DNA from: Methylobacter sp.
Lineage (GTDB): Bacteria > Pseudomonadota > Gammaproteobacteria > Methylococcales > Methylomonadaceae
DNA: 8,861 nucleotides
Direction: 5' to 3'
Assembly: GCA_028714995.1 (NCBI GenBank)
Contig: JAQTLI010000086.1
Span: 1 to 8,861, forward strand
Shown here piece after piece: positions 1 to 5,588 of this stretch (position 1 is its first letter; each line of letters opens with the position of its first letter). Position numbers and translations under genes: made by a program. Below the pieces are notes generated by a model that saw only the letters and a program-made list of their open reading frames with translations, was not told the DNA's origin and searched no databases.

Positions 1-192
1 ATGCGCATTATCTTCGGTCACTGGTCTACATTGGGATATTATGAAGGGCCTAACTGTTATGGCATTGATACGGGTTGTCTTTGGGGCGGCCAACTGACCG
101 CATTAAAACTTGGGGAACAGGTGCAGCGTTTCAGCATTGATTGTCCAGGCGCCAAACAACCCAATAAAAATCATCTGGCTACTGCAAGTTAA
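1..192 (+). CDS. apaH: Symmetrical Ap4A hydrolase (bis(5'-nucleosyl)-tetraphosphatase), C-terminal end only
   Basis: This is the last 63 residues of ApaH, which splits diadenosine tetraphosphate into two ADP in the cytoplasm and belongs to the calcineurin-like metallophosphoesterases. What is seen is the C-terminal signature: IFGHW near the beginning, then DTGCLWGG followed by LTALKL, which matches the final His-containing block and the DTGC-WGG-LTA-RL tail of the family. The family is normally about 270-280 residues, so roughly three quarters of the gene lies left of the window. The ATG at position 1 is probably an internal methionine, not the start. The reading frame closes at TAA 190-192. 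The gene is convergent with folA, a common neighbour of apaH in gammaproteobacteria. The short tail after the conserved block (CPGAKQPNKNHLATAS) is not conserved as far as I know. Confidence 0.9.
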   Translation: MRIIFGHWSTLGYYEGPNCYGIDTGCLWGGQLTALKLGEQVQRFSIDCPGAKQPNKNHLATAS

Positions 193-363
193 GCTCCCAC
201 TCCCTCGGCAACTGCTCCATGCAGTCGTGCTCACGCCCCTTGCCTACATCTGACCGCCATGGATTGTGGAAATGCCGCAAGACAGCAGGAGCGGTCGCGG
301 CCCTGTAGGCAAAGCTCCCACTCCCTGCTCCCGCCCCTTGCCTACATCCCTGTAGGCAAAGCT
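191..363. repeat. Two tandem copies of a short intergenic repeat, filling the apaH-folA spacer
   Basis: The spacer consists almost entirely of two copies of one unit built from three blocks. Block 1, AAGCTCCCACTCCCT, lies at 191-205 and 312-326. Block 2, CGCCCCTTGCCTACATC, lies at 234-250 and 332-348. Block 3, CCCTGTAGGCAAAGCT, lies at 301-316 and 348-363. In the right copy the blocks are nearly contiguous. In the left copy about 28 bases separate blocks 1 and 2, and about 50 bases separate blocks 2 and 3. That second spacer carries its own inverted repeat, GACCGC 252-257 against GCGGTC 291-296. The last block runs over the folA stop codon. This looks like a REP- or MITE-like interspersed family; its distribution elsewhere in the genome cannot be seen here. 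Confidence 0.75.
338..359. terminator. Perfect hairpin between convergent apaH and folA, possible terminator
   Basis: TTGCCTACA (338-346) and TGTAGGCAA (351-359) form a perfect 9-bp stem with the tetraloop TCCC. It sits between two convergent genes, directly next to the folA stop, so it could end transcripts or stabilise 3' ends from both sides. No clean U-tract follows on either strand, so intrinsic termination is uncertain. It is also simply the palindromic part of the local repeat family. Confidence 0.45.
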
Positions 364-850
364 ATTTTCGTTTTTCCAGTTTCAAAAAACTATAGCTGAA
401 TGTCACATCGGGATCATCATGGATATCTTCCCGTTCCACCTCAATCCACTGCCCGTAATCAATTTCCGGGAAAAAGGTATCGCCGGGGAATTCCTGATGT
501 ATTTGCGTCAGATAAAGCGTATCGGCAACTGGCAACATCGACTTGTAAAAATCCGAACCGCCAATAACAAAAACCTCTTCGCTGTCACGGTAACTCTCCA
601 GCGCCTTTTCAATATCATTAAAAACCAGACAGCCTTCCTGCCGATACTCCGGATTCCTGCTGATTATGATATTGGTGCGACCCGGTAATGGCCTGCCTAT
701 CGACTCATAGGTTTTTCTGCCCATCAAAATGGGTGCGCCCATCGTAATTTTTTTAAATTTTTTAAGGTCGGCGGATAAATGCCAGGGCATTTTATTATTC
801 AAACCAATAGCCCGATTGCTCGCCATCGCGACGATAAGTGAAATTTTCAT
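362..850 (-). CDS. folA: Dihydrofolate reductase
   Basis: A 162-residue chromosomal-type DHFR, which reduces dihydrofolate to tetrahydrofolate with NADPH in the cytoplasm to supply one-carbon units for thymidylate, purine and methionine synthesis. Length and order match the E. coli enzyme (159 aa). Seen are the N-terminal strand MKISLIVAMA, the Met20-type loop with MPWHLSADLKKFK (the acidic catalytic residue is Asp28), MGRKTYESIGRPLPGR for the cofactor phosphate region, IIISR, VFVIGGSDFY with the paired glycines, and YLTQI followed by GDTFFP near the C-terminus. The start at 850 gives the standard N-terminus, although no strong Shine-Dalgarno sequence precedes it. The stop TAG at 362-364 lies within the intergenic repeat. 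It is divergent from the asparaginase gene across 49 bp and convergent with apaH. Confidence 0.96.
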   Translation of the reverse strand: MKISLIVAMASNRAIGLNNKMPWHLSADLKKFKKITMGAPILMGRKTYESIGRPLPGRTNIIISRNPEYRQEGCLVFNDIEKALESYRDSEEVFVIGGSDFYKSMLPVADTLYLTQIHQEFPGDTFFPEIDYGQWIEVEREDIHDDPDVTFSYSFLKLEKRK

Positions 851-899
851 TTTAATGCAGTATTCTTTAATTAATTAAATTTTACCCAAGCATCATACT
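851..899. promoter_or_regulatory. Short AT-rich divergent promoter region for folA and the asparaginase-like gene
   Basis: The 49 bases between two divergent start codons must hold the promoter elements or leaders for both genes, unless these reach into the coding regions. The interval is AT-rich with a TTAATTAATTAAAT tract in the middle. Several TATAAT-like hexamers are possible on either strand and none stands out. Neither gene has a clear Shine-Dalgarno sequence here. Confidence 0.4.
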
Positions 900-1916
900 A
901 TGAAAAATATACTGGTTGTATTTACCGGCGGAACTATCGGTTCCACTGCGTCTGAAGGTACAATCAATACCTCCAGCGCCGCACCGTTCAAATTGATACA
1001 GCAGTTTCAACAGCATTATCAAAATCATCAACAAGTTCATTTTGACACCATCGAGCCCCTGCAAATTTTAAGCGAGAACCTTGCGCCCGCCGCTTGGGAA
1101 ACGCTCATTGAAGCCATAGAAGACGCTCAGCCCAATCAGTATGACGGCATCATTATTACTCACGGCACAGACACGCTAGCCTATGCGGCTGCCGCATTAA
1201 GCTTTTATTTCAATACCTCCAAGATACCCATGCTGCTGGTTTCCAGCGATTACCCTCTGGATGATCCCCGAGCCAACGGCCTTGAAAACTTTGTCTGCGC
1301 AGTTGAGTTTATCCTGCAAATAAATCAAGCCGGCGTTTTTGCTCCCTATCGGAATCAACAGCAGCCTACCCAGTTACATCGTGGCACTCGTCTGGGCTGT
1401 TCTTTACAGTTAAGTGGTGACTTTTTCAGTGTTCAGGGTAAGAGTTACATGCAGTTTGAAAACAGACAGTTTTCACTATTGAGTCCACTTACTACAACGC
1501 AAACAAGCACTCCCAACTTAAAACCCCGTTTTTCCAAGCGAATTTTGATGATAAAACCCTATCCGGGGCTAAATTATGCCCATTTCAACCTGGAAAATAT
1601 CGATGCCGTTTTGCATGATTTATATCATTCCGGCACGGCCTGCGCATCAACGCAATGGGGCAAAACTCATTCGCTGCTTGAGTTTATAAAACGCTGCAAG
1701 GAACAGGGGATCAAGGTTTATATGGCTCCGGCGATTAAATCAGCCGATGCCTATCAAAGCACCAGAGCATTAATCGAACAGGGCGCCGAAATGATCTGGA
1801 ACATGTCGATCGAAGCCGCCTATGTAAAACTAATGCTGGCTTACGGGAATTTTACCGATGAACCGCAAATATTGGACTTTATTAATGCTGATATTGCCGG
1901 GGAACATGTTCATTAA
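900..1916 (+). CDS. Asparaginase-family protein (type I-like L-asparaginase)
   Basis: A 338-residue cytoplasmic protein without a signal peptide, of the bacterial asparaginase/glutaminase fold, which hydrolyses L-asparagine to aspartate and ammonia. The first active-site motif TGGTIGS is at residues 9-15 (nucleophile position Thr12). The second, THGTDTLAYAA, has Thr90 and Asp91. The C-terminal part ends with a helix (MSIEAAYVKLMLAYG) like the TTEAALTKLM segment of type I enzymes, so the small C-terminal domain is present and the length is normal. In the stretch RGTRLGCSLQLSGDFFSV (residues 161-178), where family members carry a catalytic lysine in R(N)VTK, I find no lysine. Activity on asparagine is therefore not assured and another amide substrate is possible. 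The start is the first ATG and gives the family N-terminus; no strong ribosome binding site is visible. It is convergent with ppa. Confidence 0.85.
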   Translation: MKNILVVFTGGTIGSTASEGTINTSSAAPFKLIQQFQQHYQNHQQVHFDTIEPLQILSENLAPAAWETLIEAIEDAQPNQYDGIIITHGTDTLAYAAAALSFYFNTSKIPMLLVSSDYPLDDPRANGLENFVCAVEFILQINQAGVFAPYRNQQQPTQLHRGTRLGCSLQLSGDFFSVQGKSYMQFENRQFSLLSPLTTTQTSTPNLKPRFSKRILMIKPYPGLNYAHFNLENIDAVLHDLYHSGTACASTQWGKTHSLLEFIKRCKEQGIKVYMAPAIKSADAYQSTRALIEQGAEMIWNMSIEAAYVKLMLAYGNFTDEPQILDFINADIAGEHVH

Positions 1917-1929
1917 ACAGAAAGACGCA

Positions 1930-1955
1930 GGCGGATAAACTTTGCGCCATCCGCC
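1930..1955. terminator. Hairpin between convergent asparaginase-like gene and ppa
   Basis: GGCGGAT (1930-1936) pairs perfectly with ATCCGCC (1949-1955) around a 12-base loop, 14 bp after the asparaginase-like stop and just before the ppa stop. The place fits a shared terminator for two convergent genes. Neither strand has a long T-run directly after the stem, so it is only a moderate candidate. Confidence 0.4.
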
Positions 1956-1962
1956 GCATGAT

Positions 1963-2577
1963 TTACTCGCCGATAAAATGATATTGATAATCTTCCATTG
2001 ATTTTCTAATCACTTCGTGTGCCTCTTCCCGCCCATAAACATTGGTTATTTCACAGGTACTGTGTTCGTCGGGAAGATTTTTGTAGGTCAGAAAATAATG
2101 TTTCAGCCGATTGATATAAGACGGCGGGCAGTCTGACACATCCTTCCATTGCTCATAAAACTCATCGCCCTTTAACACGGCAATGATTTTATCGTCGGCT
2201 TCCCCCCCATCCAGCAAACGAAAACCACCGATTGGAATCGCCTGCAAAATAATATTACCATGCGTGATACTGCGTTCGCTTAATACGCAAATATCAAGCG
2301 GGTCTCCGTCGCCCTTGGTAACGTCCCTGCCTGATTTCATTGCGGCAAACTCGGCAATTTTTTCAGCGCAATAGGTTTGCGGAATAAAACCGTAAAGCGT
2401 TGGAATAGTGCTGGAAAACTTTTGGGGCCGGTCAATCTTGAGATAACCGCTGGTTTTGTCGATTTCGTACTTAACCGTATCGGATGGGACAATTTCGATA
2501 AAGGCGGTGACGACGTTCGGTACATTGTCGCCAGGGCTGATGCCGTGCCAGGGATGTGCTTTGTGTTGTATGTTCAT
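1963..2577 (-). CDS. ppa: Inorganic pyrophosphatase, family I
   Basis: A 204-residue soluble Mg-dependent pyrophosphatase that hydrolyses PPi to two phosphates in the cytoplasm and pulls biosynthetic reactions forward. The family I metal-binding signature DGDPLD is at residues 90-95. The second acidic cluster, Asp123 through Asp128 and Lys130 in DGGEADDK, has the same spacing as E. coli D97/D102/K104. HYFLTYKNLP towards the C-terminus matches the conserved Tyr-Lys pair of HFFEHYKDL. Upstream, IEIVPSDTVKYEID and IPTLYGFIPQTYC are the usual substrate-pocket strands. The protein is about 30 residues longer than the E. coli enzyme, with an N-terminal HPWHGISPGD segment and small insertions; this longer subtype is known in several bacterial groups. 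No clear Shine-Dalgarno sequence precedes the start at 2577. Confidence 0.94.
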   Translation of the reverse strand: MNIQHKAHPWHGISPGDNVPNVVTAFIEIVPSDTVKYEIDKTSGYLKIDRPQKFSSTIPTLYGFIPQTYCAEKIAEFAAMKSGRDVTKGDGDPLDICVLSERSITHGNIILQAIPIGGFRLLDGGEADDKIIAVLKGDEFYEQWKDVSDCPPSYINRLKHYFLTYKNLPDEHSTCEITNVYGREEAHEVIRKSMEDYQYHFIGE

Positions 2578-2797
2578 TGTAATGACTGTTTATGGATAAG
2601 GATCGTGGTAACCGGCCAAAAACAGCTGGTCATGAAAGTATCTAAATTGTAGCGTCCAATATTTCTCACTATCAATATTCATTTTACCAATCTATCCACA
2701 AGAATAAATACTAAAAACAATGTACTAATAATTTTAAATGGTCATTTTTGATGTCGTTTAGTAGGAAATATTCGGCGTTGAAAAATGTATTAAATAT

Positions 2798-2819
2798 AAA
2801 CGTGACGCTTATCACAGAT
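2798..2819. promoter_or_regulatory. CRP-like palindrome
   Basis: AAACGTGACGCTTATCACAG starting at 2798 contains GTGA-N6-TCAC with flanking A bases, the core layout of a CRP/Vfr binding site; I count about 14 of 22 matches to the E. coli consensus. A possible -10 hexamer, TATGCT (2851-2856), lies at a distance that would put the site centre near -54 on the plus strand. No solid gene follows directly, so its target is unclear (a mini-ORF, a lost gene, or rhs further on). A chance match is possible. Confidence 0.3.
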
Positions 2820-2866
2820 GCTGGAGAGCTTTCTGTGGCAGCTGTTTTTATATGCTAGAGTCGAGC

Positions 2867-2950
2867 ATGTCAAATAAATCGACCATTAATGTGAGTCACG
2901 TATTGGAACGATCGCGTTCGGGAAACAGTGCCATACCGATAAAACGATAA
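2867..2950 (+). CDS. Doubtful 27-codon ORF
   Basis: ATG at 2867 opens a 27-residue frame (MSNKSTINVSHVLERSRSGN and seven more residues) ending at TAA 2948-2950. It lies about 10 bp downstream of a TATGCT hexamer and follows the CRP-like palindrome. The ribosome binding site is weak and the peptide has no recognisable motif. It may be a leader peptide, a gene remnant or chance; I lean to remnant or chance. Confidence 0.12.
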   Translation: MSNKSTINVSHVLERSRSGNSAIPIKR

Positions 2951-2969
2951 CATCTGCAAGGAAAAATTT

Positions 2970-3062
2970 ATGTTTACGACCGACAAGGAAGTGCATCGTT
3001 CGCGTTTTGATGCGCTTCGTGCTTCAGCGCATCCTACAAGCTGTTATTTTATTACATCTTAA
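2970..3062 (+). pseudogene. Possible gene-start remnant with good ribosome binding site, running into a REP-like repeat
   Basis: AAGGA at 2958-2962 stands 7 bases before ATG 2970, a textbook arrangement. The frame encodes MFTTDKEV and then enters the repeat containing the 3009-3033 hairpin, ending after 30 codons. The first few codons may be the original start of a gene whose body has been lost and replaced by repeat sequence. No protein family can be recognised from eight residues. Confidence 0.2.
3009..3033. repeat. REP-like hairpin
   Basis: GATGCGCT (3009-3016) and AGCGCATC (3026-3033) form a perfect 8-bp stem around TCGTGCTTC, followed by CTACAAG. The sequence GATGCGCTTCGTGCTTCAGC is typical of the short palindromic repeats scattered between genes in many gammaproteobacteria. 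There is only one copy in this window, so its repetitive nature is inferred from the look of the sequence. Confidence 0.5.
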
Positions 3063-3113
3063 CTTGTTGCGGATGACTTAACATTTAATATTCCAAACGC
3101 TGATACATAGACA

Positions 3114-3180
3114 TGGGGTCTTGTACTTTTGAAACCAGATATTAAAGAAGCTAAAAACTCAAATGTAAAGACCTAGCCCA
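3114..3180. repeat. Decayed copy of the GGGTCAGGTCTTACATTTGA inverted-repeat element
   Basis: The left arm TGGGGTCTTGTACTTTTGA (3114-3132) and right arm (3159-3180, beginning TCAAATGTAAAGACC) are imperfect inverted repeats. They match, with substitutions and small gaps, the two arms of the much better preserved element at 8374-8436. The right arm is the better kept. It lies about 35 bp upstream of the first rhs start and so marks the left edge of the accessory module. Confidence 0.55.
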
Positions 3181-3214
3181 ATTATTCTAGCTATCTGAAT
3201 CTTACAACAAGTCA

Positions 3215-5578
3215 ATGAATAAAATAAATAATATGCATAATTGCACTAAAATAATTTTCTTAAAAAATGGATTTTCAACTACATACAGACATGGGAGCGT
3301 AAAAGCATTTCAGTCATCTTTGGTTAAACAGTGTCTACAATTATTCAATAATACTAAATCTACGGCATTGATCCTGATAGTTTTTTTTGCTTCTTATTCA
3401 AGCAGTTCTTTTGCGTGTCAAATTTATGATGTCACCAATATAATTACTGTATTCTATGCGGGGGGATTAGCGAATAAAAACAAATTATTATCTGAATGCC
3501 AAGCGGAATACAATACTTCGCCAGCCCCCGACCCCGATTTTGCACCTTGCGCAATAGATAATCTCACCCCAGATAGATATGAGCATTGTGCTGCAGGGGG
3601 TACAAATAATTACATATTAGAGTATGGGTATCTCTATAATATCTGGACCGAGTCGAATGGCTATGGCTGTACACATTACAGTGATCATGGCGCCAGACAC
3701 TGCTTGCTGGCTGGCTCATGTCCTGAAGGCACAAAGTTCTCCGCATTAACTGGCATTTGTGAAAAGCCTAATCCTAAAAATAATGGCGGCACCTGTCCCT
3801 ACGTTGGCAACCCCATCAATGCCAGCACAGGCAACAAGTGGCAACATGAGACCGATTTAGCAGGTGGCGCAGCCGGCTTGACGTTTGACCGGTACTACAA
3901 CGTTAGCACAACGGGCAACATTGGTACGCTAGGCTCAGGATGGGTTCATGCCTACATGAGATCGATCACCATGTCTTCCGGCACATCGCTAACGGTCCGT
4001 CGCCAGGACGGCAAGGCCTACAACTTCAACCAGAGCGCCGGAGTCTGGATACCGGATGCCGACATTCCTGACCGCCTCGAAGAACTCAAAAACAGTTCAA
4101 ACGTTCGCACAGGCTGGCATTACACCACCGCCGACAATGCTGTGGAAACCTACAATGCCGCAGGCAAACTCATTTCAATTGCCGACCGCACTGGCCTTAC
4201 GCAAACACTTACCTACAGCGACGCATCGACACCCGCGACCATTGCGCCCACGATTAACCTGTTAACCCGCGTCACCGACAGCTTAGGCCGCCAGCTAAAT
4301 TTCACTTACGACGCCAACAGCCGCATCAGCACCCTGACCGACCCGGCCGGAGGCTTGTACCTCTATGCCTACGATGCCAACAACAATCTCGCTTCCGTCA
4401 CCTATCCCGACGGCACAAGCAAAACCTATCACTACGAAAACACCGACTTCCCTCATGCCCTGACCGGCATCACCGACGAGAATGACAACCGCTATGCCAC
4501 TTATACCTATGACGCCCAAGGCCGCGCAACGTCCACTGAACATGCCGGCGGTGCCGAGCGGGTAAGCCTGGTTTATAACGCCGACGGCAGCACCACTGTC
4601 ACCGATGCGCTTAACACCGCACGTATCTACAACTTCCAGACCATACTCGGTGTAGTCAAAAGCACCGGACAATCCCAGCCCGGGGGCTCGGGCTGCGGCG
4701 CGTCTGCGTCGGCGCTCACCTATGACGCCAACGGCAACATCGCCAGCCGCACAGACTTCAACGGTAACCGCACCAACTACACTTATGATTTAACCCGTAA
4801 TCTTGAAACCAGTCGCACCGAAGGACTGACATCGACTGGCGCGACCACGCCGGCAACACGCACCATCACCACCGCATGGCATCCTGTCTTCCGCCTGCCG
4901 GTACAAATCACTAACGCCAACCAGCAAACCACGTACAGCTATAACCCCCAGGGCGATGTCACCGACAAGACCGTCACTGACTTAGCCACCAACAGCACGC
5001 GCCGCTGGCAGACCACCTATACCTATTCCACCGTCCCCGGCGTATTGCTCCAGAAAGTCGAAGACGGACCGCGCACCGATGTGTCCGATGTCACCACCTA
5101 CGACTATTATCCTGCCGATGCCGCTTGCGCAGGCGGGCACCTGGGTTGCCGAGGCCAACTCATGCAAATCACCGACGCCCTCGGCCATATCACCCGCTTG
5201 AACCGCTACTCCGCACACGGACAGTTGGAAAAACTTACCGACCCCAACGGCCTCGTGACAAAAATGGTTTATGACGTCCGCCAGCGACTCACGTCGCTTG
5301 ATACAGGCGGCGAAATCACCACCTACAGTTACGACTCCGCAGGCCAGGTCACCCGCGTCACCCGTCCCGATGGCGCCTATCTGGCTTACACCTACGATGC
5401 AGCTCATCGCCTGATAAAAATCCAAGACAACCTGGGCAACACCCTGACCTATACCCTGGACGCCATGGGTAACCGAACCAAAGAAGAGACACACGATCCC
5501 GACGGACAACTGACGCGCACCCAAAGCAGTGTCTATGACGCGCTGTCGCGTCTTCAAAATCTTGTTTTGCCGCAATAA
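3215..5578 (+). CDS. Rhs/YD-repeat protein, N-terminal half (signal, DUF6531-like domain, YD repeats, no core or toxin tip)
   Basis: A 787-residue exported Rhs-family protein. A hydrophobic stretch at residues 50-61 followed by SSSSFA and Cys68 looks like a Sec signal with cleavage after Ala67. The basic n-region is unusually long (48 aa), so the real start may lie downstream, for instance a TTG at the Leu of SSLVKQ. Residues 68-197 hold nine cysteines, including CPEGTKFSALTGICE, and probably form a disulfide-stabilised periplasmic or surface domain. From Gly198, GNPINASTGNKWQHETDL with FDRYYN and GSGWVHAY is the DUF6531 block found in front of Rhs shells. About 13 YD repeats follow (for example FTYDANSRI, YTYDAQGRA, YSYDSAGQV). 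The chain stops at YDALSRLQNLVLPQ, in the middle of the repeat field, with no DPxGxxG core and no tip. Normal Rhs proteins continue to both. The next gene supplies exactly the missing parts. Confidence 0.85.
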   Translation: MNKINNMHNCTKIIFLKNGFSTTYRHGSVKAFQSSLVKQCLQLFNNTKSTALILIVFFASYSSSSFACQIYDVTNIITVFYAGGLANKNKLLSECQAEYNTSPAPDPDFAPCAIDNLTPDRYEHCAAGGTNNYILEYGYLYNIWTESNGYGCTHYSDHGARHCLLAGSCPEGTKFSALTGICEKPNPKNNGGTCPYVGNPINASTGNKWQHETDLAGGAAGLTFDRYYNVSTTGNIGTLGSGWVHAYMRSITMSSGTSLTVRRQDGKAYNFNQSAGVWIPDADIPDRLEELKNSSNVRTGWHYTTADNAVETYNAAGKLISIADRTGLTQTLTYSDASTPATIAPTINLLTRVTDSLGRQLNFTYDANSRISTLTDPAGGLYLYAYDANNNLASVTYPDGTSKTYHYENTDFPHALTGITDENDNRYATYTYDAQGRATSTEHAGGAERVSLVYNADGSTTVTDALNTARIYNFQTILGVVKSTGQSQPGGSGCGASASALTYDANGNIASRTDFNGNRTNYTYDLTRNLETSRTEGLTSTGATTPATRTITTAWHPVFRLPVQITNANQQTTYSYNPQGDVTDKTVTDLATNSTRRWQTTYTYSTVPGVLLQKVEDGPRTDVSDVTTYDYYPADAACAGGHLGCRGQLMQITDALGHITRLNRYSAHGQLEKLTDPNGLVTKMVYDVRQRLTSLDTGGEITTYSYDSAGQVTRVTRPDGAYLAYTYDAAHRLIKIQDNLGNTLTYTLDAMGNRTKEETHDPDGQLTRTQSSVYDALSRLQNLVLPQ

Positions 5579-5583
5579 GGGGG
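5577..5583 (+). promoter_or_regulatory. Strong ribosome binding site deciding the start of the second rhs gene
   Basis: AAGGGGG overlaps the stop codon of the first rhs gene (TAA 5576-5578) and stands 5 bases before ATG 5589. It supports 5589 rather than the in-frame ATG at 5529, which lies inside the upstream gene and would place 20 residues in front of the signal peptide. The overlap of stop and ribosome binding site suggests translational coupling of the two halves. Confidence 0.75.
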
Positions 5584-5588
5584 CCGTC

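Larger units (their letters stand above)
2578..3214. other. Gene-poor spacer between ppa and the Rhs locus
   Basis: About 640 bp without a convincing gene. From left to right it holds the presumed ppa promoter region on the minus strand (2578 to about 2660), an AT-rich stretch with no recognised feature (about 2660-2795), a CRP-like palindrome (2798-2819), two doubtful mini-ORFs (2867-2950 and 2970-3062), a REP-like hairpin (3009-3033) and a decayed inverted repeat (3114-3180). The AT-rich 3181-3214 leads to the first rhs start. The mixture of a promoter-like stretch, a good ribosome binding site and then repeats suggests the remains of a gene start interrupted when the accessory module arrived; this is inference. 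Confidence 0.6.

Noticed and set aside
191..363. CRISPR-like array
   Set aside because: Only two repeat units of different internal length with no regular spacers; it is a tandem palindromic repeat.
419..688. Plus-strand frame over folA
   Set aside because: It is the complement of DHFR coding sequence; folA is certain from its motifs.
2183..2652. Plus-strand frames over ppa (2183-2374, 2377-2652) and the minus-strand alternative frame 2337-2525
   Set aside because: Overlapped by the pyrophosphatase gene with intact active-site residues; no recognisable product.
2813..2847. CACAGA/TCTGTG hairpin followed by a short T-run, considered as a terminator or small RNA end
   Set aside because: The stem is only 6 bp, the T-run is about ten bases after the stem, and no plus-strand gene ends before it.
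3564..3746. Minus-strand frame of 60 codons opposite the cysteine-rich domain
   Set aside because: Antisense to the first rhs gene, short, and no motif or ribosome binding site of note.
5570..5585. Programmed frameshift joining the two rhs genes
   Set aside because: A run of G (GGGGG) sits after the stop of gene 1 and could suggest slippage, but the region between the halves encodes a full signal peptide and a separate start, so re-initiation explains it better. A frameshift would bury a hydrophobic signal inside the cage.
5529..5588. In-frame upstream start for the second rhs gene at ATG 5529
   Set aside because: It lies inside the first rhs gene without a ribosome binding site and would put 20 residues before a clean signal peptide; ATG 5589 has AAGGGGG at ideal spacing.
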